Shown here in pieces: positions 7,834 to 19,140 of a stretch of 64,000 nucleotides of DNA. The notes under the pieces are model-generated. The model was not told the origin of the DNA and ran no database searches. It worked only from the letters and a program-made list of their open reading frames with translations. The position numbers and the translations under genes are program-made. The stretch is from Marinobacter halodurans (GTDB lineage: Bacteria > Pseudomonadota > Gammaproteobacteria > Pseudomonadales > Oleiphilaceae): NCBI RefSeq assembly GCF_004327985.1, contig NZ_SJDL01000002.1, positions 1 through 64,000 on the forward strand. The letters are read 5' to 3'. Numbering within the stretch: position 1 is the first letter of the stretch; every line of letters begins with the position of its first letter.

Positions 7834-8538
7834 ATGCGCATAGTCATTTTCCTCCTGGCTGCTGGCATGGCGATCACTTCGCCCTCCCATGCCGCCGAAA
7901 AAACGACGGCGGCGATGATCCGGCAGGCCGCGCAACAGTTCCTGGATCACTATGCGGCGGACCGCGAGGAAACCGGCCAGACGGTCACCTACTCCCTGGG
8001 ACCACTGGATTCACGACTCAACCTGGCGGCCTGCCCTGACGGGCCGTCGGTCAGCTTCTCCAGCGATCCGACGGAAACCACACAGCCGACCCTGTCGGTG
8101 TCCTGCGATGGGCAACGGCCATGGCGTCTCTATCTGTCGACATCGCTGGAGATCCGGGGCCAGGGCCTGGTCGCAGCCCGCCCCCTCAGCCGGGGCGAGC
8201 GCATTACCGGCGACATGATTGCCACCCAGCCGATTGTCATCAACTCCGTCCGGCGCGGCGCTATCACCCAACGCGATGCGCTGGTCGGGCTGGAAGTGCG
8301 GCGCTCCGTGAATTCCGGGACGATTTTCACGCCCGACATTGTCACCCAGCCCGAAGCGGTGTCCCGGGGCGACCATGTTATTATCATTGCCCGCAGCGGC
8401 TCGATTTCGGTCCAGTCGCGGGGCAAGGCGCTTTCAGACGGGCGCGTCGGCGAACAGATCATGGTTCAGAACCTGCGCTCAGCAAAGACCTTGCGGGCCC
8501 AGGTGACCTCCCCGGGGCATGTGGAAGTCCCGATGTAA
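7834..8538 (+). CDS. flgA: Flagellar P-ring assembly chaperone FlgA
   Basis: A periplasmic chaperone needed for FlgI to polymerise into the flagellar P-ring. The 234-residue protein has a signal peptide (MRIVIFLLAAGMAITSPSHA), a middle region and a C-terminal SAF-like domain (about 105-230) with ARPLSRGERITGDMI and the SARSGSISV-like beta segment IIARSGSISVQSRG. It is divergent from cheV. The flgM gene follows 135 bp downstream with its own sigma-28 promoter. Confidence 0.92.
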   Translation: MRIVIFLLAAGMAITSPSHAAEKTTAAMIRQAAQQFLDHYAADREETGQTVTYSLGPLDSRLNLAACPDGPSVSFSSDPTETTQPTLSVSCDGQRPWRLYLSTSLEIRGQGLVAARPLSRGERITGDMIATQPIVINSVRRGAITQRDALVGLEVRRSVNSGTIFTPDIVTQPEAVSRGDHVIIIARSGSISVQSRGKALSDGRVGEQIMVQNLRSAKTLRAQVTSPGHVEVPM

Positions 8539-8605
8539 GCACGGCGGCACGTCCTTGCCGATTTCCGGCAGGGATCTGCCGCAAAAAAATATTTGCTGAT
8601 TACCC

Positions 8606-8632
8606 TAAAGATCGATCAAAGCCGGCCGATAC
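8606..8632 (+). promoter_or_regulatory. Sigma-28 (FliA) promoter for flgM-flgN
   Basis: TAAA (8606-8609), a 15-base spacer, and GCCGATAC (8625-8632) match the sigma-28 consensus except for the final base. It lies 41 bp upstream of the flgM ATG. The gene for the anti-sigma-28 factor is thus driven by the sigma factor it inhibits, the known feedback arrangement. Confidence 0.87.
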
Positions 8633-8673
8633 AAAATGTAACCGGTTTAACTCACTTATCCGCAGGTACCGTT

Positions 8674-9000
8674 ATGACAGTTGACTTTAATGGAATTGGC
8701 CCCGGCCAGGTCAACTCCAAGACCACCTCCACGAACACCAACAAGGCCAACACGCAAACGCCGACCACGCCGACGCCAAACGAACAGGCCCGCAGCCAGG
8801 GTACTCGTCCGGACAACGTCAGCCTCAGCAGCCAGGCGCGCGACCTTAAAAAGCTGGAAGAGCAAATGAGCAGTTATCCGGAAGTGGATGACGAGCGCAT
8901 CGAGCAGATCAAGGCGGCGCTGGCCGATGGCAGCTACAAGGTGGATGCAGAGAAAGTGGCCCAGAAAATGCTTGATATGGATAAAAGCATTTTCGGGTGA
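8674..9000 (+). CDS. flgM: Anti-sigma-28 factor FlgM
   Basis: FlgM binds FliA until the hook-basal body is finished and is then exported. The 108-residue protein has a disordered Thr/Asn/Pro-rich N-terminus (about 1-50) and a C-terminal helical sigma-binding part (VSLSSQARDLKKLEEQ to VAQKMLDMDKSIF). I chose the ATG at 8674, which has AGG 8 bases upstream and gives the canonical MTVDFNGIGPG start. An in-frame start at 8593 would place the sigma-28 promoter inside the coding region. flgN starts 7 bp downstream. Confidence 0.92.
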   Translation: MTVDFNGIGPGQVNSKTTSTNTNKANTQTPTTPTPNEQARSQGTRPDNVSLSSQARDLKKLEEQMSSYPEVDDERIEQIKAALADGSYKVDAEKVAQKMLDMDKSIFG

Positions 9001-9007
9001 GTAAATC

Positions 9008-9478
9008 ATGGCCGCCATCGATGAATTGAAAGCACTGCTACAGAAGGACATCCAGCAACTCGAACAACTGGGCGGATTGCTGGCCTCCGAGAAACAACTG
9101 CTCAAGACCTCTGACATGGCGGGGCTCGAAGCCCTGACACGGGAAAAGAACCACCTGCTCAACGAAGTCCGTGAGCGGGCCAAGCGCAAGATCCACGCGC
9201 TGGTCGCGATGGGGTTCAATCCCCGGAACGGTCAGCCCTCCACGTTTATCCGGGCCGCCGGTGTCGAAGAGCTGACGCAGCTCTGGAACGACGCCGAGAG
9301 TCGCCTGAAAGCCTGCCAGCGCCTCAACCAGGTCAACGGCCGCATCATTGGCAACCTGCAACAGCGGCTCGGCCGCCTGACCGAGATCTTCAGGGGCTGT
9401 GCCGACCAGGCCAAGCTTTACGGAGCCAAAGGGCAATCCACCGCGGTCAGTCACAAGACCGTACTGGCGAGCGCCTGA
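9008..9478 (+). CDS. flgN: Flagellar export chaperone FlgN
   Basis: FlgN is the cytoplasmic chaperone for the hook-filament junction proteins FlgK and FlgL. The 156-residue product is almost entirely helical with a long N-terminal coiled coil (LKALLQKDIQQLEQLGGLLASEK) and the FlgN pattern around REKNHLLNEVRERAK and NGRIIGNLQQRL. It lies 7 bp after flgM and shares its sigma-28 promoter. Confidence 0.9.
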   Translation: MAAIDELKALLQKDIQQLEQLGGLLASEKQLLKTSDMAGLEALTREKNHLLNEVRERAKRKIHALVAMGFNPRNGQPSTFIRAAGVEELTQLWNDAESRLKACQRLNQVNGRIIGNLQQRLGRLTEIFRGCADQAKLYGAKGQSTAVSHKTVLASA

Positions 9479-9567
9479 TCACCAGCACGGCAACTGTCGA
9501 GCAGGTGTTAGGCCCAAGAGAGGAAAAGCCGGGCTGGACAACACACTCAGACCCGGAAATGCACGCG

Positions 9568-10305
9568 TTATGGCCGCGTGTAGATCGTCATGTGGGACTC
9601 AGGCGCGAAGCGGATGTTATGCAGGCTGACGTTGCCCATTGAAGGCCCCCGGGTTCCCGACACCCGGATATCGTTCATCTCCACACTTTCGATACGCTCC
9701 GGCAGCGCCATTCTCAGGCCGCCGTCGGCCAAAAGCTCCAGCCTCAGTCCATCTTCCCGGTAGTGCACACCGCTGATCGTGAGATCGGAATCCAGGAAGT
9801 TCAAAACGGGTACGAAAGTATGCGCGACGAGCTTGAGTCCCTCGATGGCGTCGGCTTTCCCGTCCTCGCCGGCGGCGACGGCATCGGGCATTCTTGAGAC
9901 CTGATCGATTCGTGCCAGCAGGTCATCGGCCCCCTGGCCGGAGACCCCGCTCATCTCGGCCTCGGTCAACGGCCGGAAACCGCTGCCATCCAACATTTCA
10001 CCGGAAGTGACGGCGCCCTCGGCCTTCTCCGGCGCCGCCGACGCCAACGTCACCGCCGGCTGCAGCGGTAATGTCACCATCGCCACGACGGCTGCGGCCC
10101 GGCGATAGTGCCGCTGTTGTCGCAGCGCCCGGGACAGCTCCCTTTCCGTGACCCAGCCTGACGCGACCAGCAACTCACCCAGCAGGACACCGGATGTACG
10201 TTGCTCGGCCAGTGCCTGCTCCAACTGAGCCTCACTGATGTGACCACGGTTGACGAGCAGTCGCCCGAGACGCGACTTCTCCTGGTAACCCTGATGGTTC
10301 TTCAC
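9568..10305 (-). CDS. MshEN/GspE-N-like domain fused to a FilA-like (DUF6160-type) exported region
   Basis: The 245-residue protein starts with a module resembling the N-terminal domain of type II secretion/type IV pilus ATPases: LGRLLVNRGHISEAQLEQALAEQ followed by LGELLVASGWVTERELSRALRQQ, two half-repeats (about 12-65). No ATPase domain follows. A hydrophobic segment (about 72-92) comes next, then a region with LTEAEMSGVSGQ, like the MGxVTGQ motif of FilA/DUF6160-type proteins, and a beta-rich C-terminus. I chose GTG at 10305 because GGAGG lies 6 bases upstream. MshEN domains can bind cyclic di-GMP in relatives; whether this one does is unknown. Confidence 0.65.
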   Translation of the reverse strand: MKNHQGYQEKSRLGRLLVNRGHISEAQLEQALAEQRTSGVLLGELLVASGWVTERELSRALRQQRHYRRAAAVVAMVTLPLQPAVTLASAAPEKAEGAVTSGEMLDGSGFRPLTEAEMSGVSGQGADDLLARIDQVSRMPDAVAAGEDGKADAIEGLKLVAHTFVPVLNFLDSDLTISGVHYREDGLRLELLADGGLRMALPERIESVEMNDIRVSGTRGPSMGNVSLHNIRFAPESHMTIYTRP

Positions 10306-10641
10306 CTGTTTCCTCCATGTGGCGGGACGCGTTTCAACGGTTTGCGAAACCACACGCAGCGCCGGGCACCGCATGCCGGATGTCGTATTCGCGTGTATCA
10401 CCCCATGCAAAGCATGGATCGGGTTATCGAAGCTGTACAGAAACCGATCGAATCGATACGTAACGCCTGGTGAGACTATCGCGCCCTATTGTTGTCATTG
10501 TTCCTGCGCGGCCTGGACCGTAATCCATCATGTCCGTTTCGTGACAATCCGCAATCAACCTGCAAACGGCTGATTCGCCTGAAGTCATGCGGAATTCTGG
10601 TAAACTGGCCGACATTCCGATCAAAGCACGAGGATCCTGTC
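10306..10641. other. Divergent intergenic region
   Basis: 336 bp between the minus-strand MshEN-like gene and the plus-strand prolyl isomerase. It must hold both promoters, but I see no convincing -35/-10 pair. The RBS GGAGG for the minus gene lies at its left edge, and a GAGGA RBS for the plus gene at its right edge. Confidence 0.5.
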
Positions 10642-11286
10642 TTGACGAGTCTCCCACTCAAAAACAACGTTAAATATGCCATTGATGTGATCTTCCTCCG
10701 GGTCCTGCCCGCCGTCCTCCTGACGCTGGGCTTGGCCACGGGCGCTCAGGCGGCAAAGACCGACAACGACGCACTCCCCAAAGTACGACTCGATACAACG
10801 GAAGGCGTCATTACCATCCGCCTGCGCCCGGACATAGCGCCCAGGACGGTCGCCAACTTCCTGGAATACGTCAGGGCCGGATACTACGACGGCACGATCT
10901 TCCACCGCGTCATTCCCGGCTTCATGGTCCAGGGCGGCGGCTTCACGTCCGATATGAATCGCAAGACCACCCGTTCCCCCGTTCCCAACGAAGCCAGCGC
11001 CACGTTCGGCAATGTGCGGGGTTCCGTGGCGATGGCGCGCACCAGCGACCCCGATTCGGCCACTTCGCAGTTCTTCATCAATCTCGTCGACAACCACTTC
11101 CTCGACAAGGGCGTTCGCGGCGCCGGCTACACCGTCTTCGGCACGGTCACCGACGGCATGGGCGCCGTTGATGCCATCGGCAATGTACCTACCGGACAGC
11201 AGTCCGGCAGGGCTGACGTTCCGACGACGCCGATCGTTATCCGCTCTGCCACCGTGGTTGAGCCGGATCAGGACGCCAAACCCTGA
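10642..11286 (+). CDS. ppiA: Periplasmic cyclophilin-type peptidyl-prolyl isomerase
   Basis: Catalyses cis-trans isomerisation of X-Pro bonds in exported proteins. The signal peptide ends at ATGAQAAKT. The cyclophilin domain has FHRVIPGFMVQGG, SVAMARTSDPDSATSQFFINL and the YTVFGTV motif; the catalytic Arg is in FHRVIPGF. I chose TTG at 10642 because GAGGA lies about 8 bases upstream and the length (214 residues) suits PpiA-like proteins. A longer in-frame start at 10489 adds an unlikely Arg/Cys-rich leader. The stop overlaps the mnmC start (TGATG), suggesting coupled translation. Confidence 0.9.
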   Translation: MTSLPLKNNVKYAIDVIFLRVLPAVLLTLGLATGAQAAKTDNDALPKVRLDTTEGVITIRLRPDIAPRTVANFLEYVRAGYYDGTIFHRVIPGFMVQGGGFTSDMNRKTTRSPVPNEASATFGNVRGSVAMARTSDPDSATSQFFINLVDNHFLDKGVRGAGYTVFGTVTDGMGAVDAIGNVPTGQQSGRADVPTTPIVIRSATVVEPDQDAKP

Positions 11287-13193
11287 TGGGCGAGGATCTT
11301 TCCCGGTCGGTTCCTTCCCTGCCGCCAGCTATCGAATCCGCCGACCTGGAATGGCGGGACGGGCAACCGGTGTCAAAGCGATTCGGCGACGTTTACTTCA
11401 GCCGGGAGAACGGGCTGGAGGAAACCCGCTACGTCTTCCTGGCCCACAACCGGCTTGAAGAGCGCTTCCAGGCATTGCCCAGCGGTTCGACATTCGTCGT
11501 GGCGGAAACCGGCTTCGGCACCGGGCTGAATTTCCTGGCCACCTGGCTCGCCTGGCGTGAGCAGGCCCCCAACGACGCCCAGCTCCATTTCATCTCCGTG
11601 GAGCGTTTTCCGCTGACCCGCTCGGATCTTCGCCGGGCCCTCGCGCTCTGGCCGGAGCTGGAGCCGCTGGCGGACGCCCTGCTTGTGGAGTACCCGCCCC
11701 TGGTCGCGGGCACCCACCGCCTGATCTTTGACGGGGGCCGGGTGCGGCTTACCCTGTACTTCGGGGAGGCTCGAGAGGCCTGGCAGAGCCTTTCCTTCCA
11801 GGCCAACGCCTGGTTCCTCGACGGTTTTGCCCCGGCCCTGAATCCCGATCTCTGGGCTGAAACCCTGATCCAAAGCGTCGCTGAACACAGCCAGCCGGGA
11901 ACGACGTTTGCCACGTTCACCGCCGTCGGAGCCGTCCGTCGCGCCCTGCAGGCACAGGGCTTTACCGTCCGCAAGGTGCCGGGATTCGGCCGCAAGCGGG
12001 AAATGCTGAGTGGCGAGCTGGACAGCGACAGCAGGCTCGATGCCATGACCGATGCAGCGAGCGCTGATGGTGAGATCCTGGTGATCGGCGCCGGTATTGC
12101 CGCGTCACTGGTGGCCCGGAACCTGGCCGACCGGGGACGGCGCGTGCGGGTGCTGTCGAAAGGTACGGGCCCGGCTGACGGCGCCTCCGGCAATCCCCAG
12201 GCTGCCCTCTATGTCAAACTCGGCGTCGATTACGGCCCCGAGACCCAACTGGCCCTGCACGCCCTGCTGCACGCCCAGCGCACCTACGCCCGCTATGACC
12301 AGCAATGCGCATCGGATGGATTCTGGCATCCCACCGGGCTCCTGCAACTGGCCACCACCGAGCAGGAAGTGTCCCGCCAGGCCCGTTTTCTTGACCGTAC
12401 CGACTATCCAGCCGACGTCCTGCGCCCGGTCTCCGCCCGCGAAGCCGGCGAGCTGGCCGGTTGCCCTGTCGACCATGGCGGCCTGTGGTTTCCAGCCAGC
12501 GGTTGGCTGGCACCGGCGATGGTGTGCTCCGCCCTGCTCGATCACCCCGGCATCATCTGTGAATTCGGGTGCAAAGTGACCGGGATCGCACCACGGAATG
12601 ACGCCTGGCACGTGACAGATCAACGTGGCCGGCAGTGGCGGGCGGACCAGGTGGTCATGACCGGCGGGCACGAAGTCAGCGACCTGTTGCCCGGTCCGGC
12701 CCACTACCGCTTCCGCGCGATTCGCGGCCAGGTCACGCAGTTGCCGGCGGAGGCCCTGCATGATCCGAACACGGTGCTGTGCGGTCAGAGCTACGTGAAC
12801 CCGGGACATCAGGGCTATGCGGTGACCGGCGCCACCTTCGACCTGAGGGACAGTGATCCCGAAGTGCGCCCGTCCTCCCACCGGGAAAACGTCGAAAAGC
12901 TGGATAGCTGGCTGCCCGGCATCTGGCGTGATGGCGTTCACCCGCCGATCGAGACCCTTCGCGGACGCACCAGTTTCCGGTGCACCACCCATGACTATCA
13001 ACCGGTTGTCGGCCCGGTTGGCGCCGGGCCGGAAGGCCTGTTCGTGCTGACGGGCCTGGGCAGCAAGGGTTTCGCTTTAGCCCCGCTGCTGGCCGAATGG
13101 CTGGTGGATCGAATCACCGGGCAACCGGCATGCCTGACCGCGGCGCTGACCGACAGGCTCACTCTTTCCCGCTGCGTGTCAGGAACCCGGTGA
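11286..13193 (+). CDS. mnmC: Bifunctional tRNA wobble-uridine modification enzyme MnmC
   Basis: Completes 5-methylaminomethyl-2-thiouridine at U34 of certain tRNAs. The N-terminal SAM-dependent methyltransferase (about 1-240) has DVYFSRENGLEETRYVF and the SAM loop AETGFGTGLNFL. The C-terminal FAD-dependent oxidoreductase (about 260-630) has the dinucleotide-binding motif ILVIGAGIAASLVARNLADRG and ends with GLGSKGFALAPLLAEWL. The two-domain length of 635 residues is normal. Translation is probably coupled to ppiA through the TGATG overlap. Confidence 0.95.
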   Translation: MGEDLSRSVPSLPPAIESADLEWRDGQPVSKRFGDVYFSRENGLEETRYVFLAHNRLEERFQALPSGSTFVVAETGFGTGLNFLATWLAWREQAPNDAQLHFISVERFPLTRSDLRRALALWPELEPLADALLVEYPPLVAGTHRLIFDGGRVRLTLYFGEAREAWQSLSFQANAWFLDGFAPALNPDLWAETLIQSVAEHSQPGTTFATFTAVGAVRRALQAQGFTVRKVPGFGRKREMLSGELDSDSRLDAMTDAASADGEILVIGAGIAASLVARNLADRGRRVRVLSKGTGPADGASGNPQAALYVKLGVDYGPETQLALHALLHAQRTYARYDQQCASDGFWHPTGLLQLATTEQEVSRQARFLDRTDYPADVLRPVSAREAGELAGCPVDHGGLWFPASGWLAPAMVCSALLDHPGIICEFGCKVTGIAPRNDAWHVTDQRGRQWRADQVVMTGGHEVSDLLPGPAHYRFRAIRGQVTQLPAEALHDPNTVLCGQSYVNPGHQGYAVTGATFDLRDSDPEVRPSSHRENVEKLDSWLPGIWRDGVHPPIETLRGRTSFRCTTHDYQPVVGPVGAGPEGLFVLTGLGSKGFALAPLLAEWLVDRITGQPACLTAALTDRLTLSRCVSGTR

Positions 13194-13326
13194 TCGCCGG
13201 ACTTCCATGGGTTGCGGATTGTTACGATAATATCATTCAGTTCCACAACTATCGGTCGATAAGCTAACGAAGGGCCCGCCCTGACCGCGGGCCTGCCTAT
13301 AGCCGTTAGCAGTATGAGGATGCCCC

Positions 13327-13959
13327 ATGCCCATATTTGTCACCGAGCCAGGACGTCCGCAGCCGACCCGTTTACCCGAGGCTGCCCGGGGGCAATCCAT
13401 CGGGGTGGTGGATGAGCTCAACGAGAGCCAACCCATCCACGAGAGCCGCAATGAACCGGTCGATCCCACCCGGAGTCGCCAGCAACAGGCGGCCGTCAAT
13501 CGGGCGATGGCGGAGTATGGCGAACAGGCCCAGTCCGACTCGGACCCGGCCGGCAGCTACCTGCCGGTCTCACGTATCGCTTCGGGTACGGTATTTTCAC
13601 TGCCTGCCGGCGCAACACTGGTTGAGGGGCTGAAGGAAATGCAGCGCCATGACGTCCATCACCTGGTCATTACGTCCGAAAACACGGTAGTCGGTCTGGT
13701 GGACAATCGCTGGATTCTCAACTGGCTGTACCAGCACCGCGATGACGAACGGCTGGTCCGCTTCGCCGGTGTCGAACTGCCCGCCTTCCTGACGGCCACT
13801 CCGGAGACCGACGCCCATCAGTTGGCGCGCCTGATGCTGGCCCATCAACTGAGCGCCGCCCTGGTAATCGGCCCGGAGAACTTCCCCCGGGGCATCGTCA
13901 CCAACACGGATTTCCTGCGACTCTATGCCGAAAATAGCGTGCAGGAAGGGAATGTTTGA
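13327..13959 (+). CDS. CBS-domain protein
   Basis: This 210-residue protein has a disordered N-terminal third (1-70, rich in Gln, Arg, Pro) followed by a pair of CBS motifs (about 80-200): VFSLPAGATLVEGLKEMQRHDVHHLVI...VGLVDNRWI, then FLTATPETDAHQLARLMLAHQLSAALVI...GIVTNTDFLR. CBS pairs usually bind adenine nucleotides and act as regulatory modules. No catalytic domain is attached, so its partner is unknown. The ATG has GAGG 8 bases upstream. It is convergent with the Calx-beta lipoprotein gene. Confidence 0.8.
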   Translation: MPIFVTEPGRPQPTRLPEAARGQSIGVVDELNESQPIHESRNEPVDPTRSRQQQAAVNRAMAEYGEQAQSDSDPAGSYLPVSRIASGTVFSLPAGATLVEGLKEMQRHDVHHLVITSENTVVGLVDNRWILNWLYQHRDDERLVRFAGVELPAFLTATPETDAHQLARLMLAHQLSAALVIGPENFPRGIVTNTDFLRLYAENSVQEGNV

Positions 13960-13983
13960 TCCCATCGCGCCCCTGGAGCAGCT

Positions 13984-16869
13984 CTAGGGACTGTTCAGCA
14001 GTTGGCCGTCGCCGTTAATCAGCAGCACATTGTAGACGCGGCTTCCTGATGCTCCGCTGGAGACCAGCGCAACGATCTCGGCGTCCTGGTAGGCCGTGAG
14101 TTTGAGCAGCTTGATATTGGCCCCCAGTGACGGATACTGCTCCCGGTCGTCTTCAACCAGTTTGGTAAAGTTGTGCTCGATCGGGTCGTCGTCCTCGTTC
14201 TCGGCGGGTTCTTCCACCACCTCGCCTTCACTGCGGATTCGCGCCAGGATCATACCGGCGCCCTGGCCCTCAACGAAGGCACCATTGCTGTTGCCACCGG
14301 CAATCATGTCGTCGTCGAACGGCGTCAAAGCCGTGAAGCTTTCTCCGGCAACATCGCCGGCGTCATTCAGGGTGATCGCCGCCTTAAAGTTGCCGGAGAG
14401 GTCGTAGGACAGCAGATAGCCTTGCCTGGACGTATCCGTTGAGTCGGTGACCAGCTCGGCAACGTACTCGTCCATATCGATATCGCGACGATACCCGAAG
14501 TTGCCATCGCCCAGCATCCAGTATGCGGAAAGCGCGATGCTGGCCGTGTTAACGGTGTCGTTCCCAGATGTACCGGCCTGGACAATGGTGGGTGAGCTTT
14601 CTGTGCCACCGGCATAGTTCGACATGAACAGGTCGCGGCCACCCAGAGGAGTGGTATCCCCCATTTGCCCCAAGGTCGTACCCGCAAGATAGGTGGTCGA
14701 GCTGGAGACGCCAAGCCCGGCGAGCGAGTCGCTGGATGACGAGCCTTGCTGGCTGGTCCAGGCGATCACCGGAGACTGGATGGAGTCCTCTGTCCTGGTG
14801 TCGATCCGTTGGGCGTAGACATCCACGCCGCCGGCCCGGACTTCACCGGCCCAGGTGCCTGTCGTTTCACCGGCAATGAAGACCCGGTTGCTGGCATTGA
14901 TGCCAATCCGGAGAGGCGTGTCGTCACCGCCGGATCCGAACTGGCCATGCCAGAGTTCCGTATAATCGGCGTCGCCGGCGTCCCGGCGGAACAGGTAGAC
15001 GGCTTCATCCGTTCCGCCCCGGTTACTGGCGCTATCGATGGCACCATCGGTGGTAAAGGTCAGCGCCAGCGAATTGCGCACCCGGGATGTCGTGCCGGCT
15101 TCCACCGTAGAACGCACAAAGGCCAGTTTGGGTTGCGGGTTTACGGCGCTGTCAGCGCTTATCGTGAAGGTTTTCTCCGGTGCACCGCCGAAACGATTGT
15201 AGATGTCGACCACCACGTCATAGTGGCCGTCGCCTGCATCCCGGAGCGCACTGGCCACGAACAGGCGGCCGCTGTCGCCGACAACCACGTCACTCACCGT
15301 TCTTCCCGGCGCTTCGTCACCCACCTCCAGGGGATCATCCAGCTCGTTGAACCAGACCCTCAGGTCCCCCTCACTGGCGGCGTAGTTGGCGCGACCATCC
15401 TGATAGTCCGAGTCGACACTGATGCTGAGATATTCGTCGTTGTTGTCCGGGCCATCACCGGCCGGGTCCTCCGAGGCCGGTGGCGCCGAGGAGTCGTCGA
15501 TGGCCCTGACCTGGAACTGGACGGTATCCACCCCGGCCGTAAACGTCAGTTCATCGCCGACGACGTAGGTCGTTGAATTCGGCGCGTCCGGGACCAGGAA
15601 TTCGTAATCCGGATCGGTGGCCGTGGCATTGTCGCTATCATTGGCCAGGCGCACCGTGTACCGGGCGTTATCCGGCTCCTGCTTCCGATCCAGCACCGCC
15701 TTGAAATTTTGTGTATCGCCTTCGTTGATGGCGCTGACACGGTGCCCTTTCAGACTCTGGAAGGTGACTGCCGGCTGATTGTCGATAATGGAGAGCGACT
15801 CTGTAATCCCACCGTTGTCGCCACCCAGTGCCACCAGGCCCTGGCGAACTTCGGTCAGTGCAATCTTGAACTGCTCGGTGGGCTCGGCAAATTTATCATC
15901 GACGACTTCCAGTCGGATAAAGCATTCGGTGATGCCTCGATCAATGGTCAGTACACCGGAGGTGTCGTCGATGACCTCGACATAGTCCGGCTGCGGCAGG
16001 CGCTCTTCGCCACCACTGCTGTTCCTGTTGCCAGCCAGGACGACGTCCTTGCCCAGTTGCGCTTGCTCCCGGTTACGCAGTGAAAACTCACAGTCCTGGC
16101 CGGATGTAGCGCCATCGTCACAGGCGGTGGGATCAAAGTCCGAGCGCAGTTCGAAGGCGATCTTCGTGGTCTGGACAGACGGCTGGTCCAACAGCACGCG
16201 AACGATCACCGGGTAGGTTTTCAGGGTCGCCGTTTCAGACCCGGAAACCGTGCCGTCGTCGTTAAAGGTGTCATAGGTGACCTGGTGCAGCCCCGTGCCC
16301 TTCATCGGCGGCATGGCGCAGGTCTCGCCGTCGCCGGCACCGTCCACGTCATCCGAGCGCTTGCCTTCCGTGAAACTATCCGCCGAGGCGGAGACGAGGT
16401 TCCGCTTCACCTCGATATCGAACGGCTGGACACCCACCCGGGAGCCATCCGTTGCCGTCAGGTTGATGTTGTTGGTGGTTCCCAGGTCCGCCTCACCGCG
16501 GTTGCCGCCGGTGACGCCCGGCACGCCGCGAATGATGATGCCCTCACGGGCCTTGTTACTGGTGTTTTCCATGGCCAGCCAGGGGGGCGCGTTGGTCAGC
16601 GAGTAGTCGAGGATGGCGTCTCCCCCGTAGGCCCCGAAGTTGTAGTAATACTCCACGCCCAGGTAGGCGGTTTGCGCGGGTCGCCCGAGAACGGTCGGGT
16701 TGTCGGGGGCCTTCTCGGTCTTGCAGCCGGCCAGCGCCATCAGCACCGGGATCAGGACAAGACCGGCTACCGGCCACCGGCATCGCCGCGGTGAGGCGTT
16801 CTCGCTTGACCATGGGAATTGGGAAAGCTCGGACCGCAAGATCGTGCTGACTCGCATGCAAACATCCAT
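13984..16869 (-). CDS. Large Calx-beta domain lipoprotein with propeller-like C-terminus
   Basis: The 961-residue protein has an unusually long positively charged leader and a lipobox (LMALAGC, Cys49), so it is probably a lipoprotein. About residues 50-150 resemble a cadherin/putative-Ig fold (PPWLAMENTSN...GIIIRGVPG). The region 160-520 contains Calx-beta features: FELRSDFDP, IDRGITECFIRLEVVDDKFAEPTEQFKIALTEVRQG and a second copy ending DEYLSISVD. The C-terminal half has repeated blades (FVASALRDAG, RVFIAGETTGTWAG, TYLAGTTLGQMG) like SBBP-type beta-propellers. Surface or periplasmic binding is inferred. No assigned pathway. The start is uncertain because the leader is long. Confidence 0.72.
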   Translation of the reverse strand: MDVCMRVSTILRSELSQFPWSSENASPRRCRWPVAGLVLIPVLMALAGCKTEKAPDNPTVLGRPAQTAYLGVEYYYNFGAYGGDAILDYSLTNAPPWLAMENTSNKAREGIIIRGVPGVTGGNRGEADLGTTNNINLTATDGSRVGVQPFDIEVKRNLVSASADSFTEGKRSDDVDGAGDGETCAMPPMKGTGLHQVTYDTFNDDGTVSGSETATLKTYPVIVRVLLDQPSVQTTKIAFELRSDFDPTACDDGATSGQDCEFSLRNREQAQLGKDVVLAGNRNSSGGEERLPQPDYVEVIDDTSGVLTIDRGITECFIRLEVVDDKFAEPTEQFKIALTEVRQGLVALGGDNGGITESLSIIDNQPAVTFQSLKGHRVSAINEGDTQNFKAVLDRKQEPDNARYTVRLANDSDNATATDPDYEFLVPDAPNSTTYVVGDELTFTAGVDTVQFQVRAIDDSSAPPASEDPAGDGPDNNDEYLSISVDSDYQDGRANYAASEGDLRVWFNELDDPLEVGDEAPGRTVSDVVVGDSGRLFVASALRDAGDGHYDVVVDIYNRFGGAPEKTFTISADSAVNPQPKLAFVRSTVEAGTTSRVRNSLALTFTTDGAIDSASNRGGTDEAVYLFRRDAGDADYTELWHGQFGSGGDDTPLRIGINASNRVFIAGETTGTWAGEVRAGGVDVYAQRIDTRTEDSIQSPVIAWTSQQGSSSSDSLAGLGVSSSTTYLAGTTLGQMGDTTPLGGRDLFMSNYAGGTESSPTIVQAGTSGNDTVNTASIALSAYWMLGDGNFGYRRDIDMDEYVAELVTDSTDTSRQGYLLSYDLSGNFKAAITLNDAGDVAGESFTALTPFDDDMIAGGNSNGAFVEGQGAGMILARIRSEGEVVEEPAENEDDDPIEHNFTKLVEDDREQYPSLGANIKLLKLTAYQDAEIVALVSSGASGSRVYNVLLINGDGQLLNSP

Positions 16870-17046
16870 TTACCGACGTTGTTGTTGTCTTTGCGCGGCA
16901 ACGACTGCACCTATCGGGGTTACAAGCCGTTACAGACAACGTCATGGTAAAGAAAATGCGATCCACGCAATCTGCACGAGTTCTCAGAATGGAGGGGTTC
17001 AGGAGGCCACGAGGACGGAATCCTCCGATTTCGCAGCCTCCGTCAC

Positions 17047-19110
<2,064 letters not shown>

Positions 19111-19140
19111 TGACATACTCTCTTGTGTTCGCCGTGAGCG

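Noticed and set aside
8593-8673. Extended N-terminus of FlgM
   Set aside because: The extension would contain the sigma-28 promoter, and the ATG at 8674 has a suitable RBS and the canonical start.
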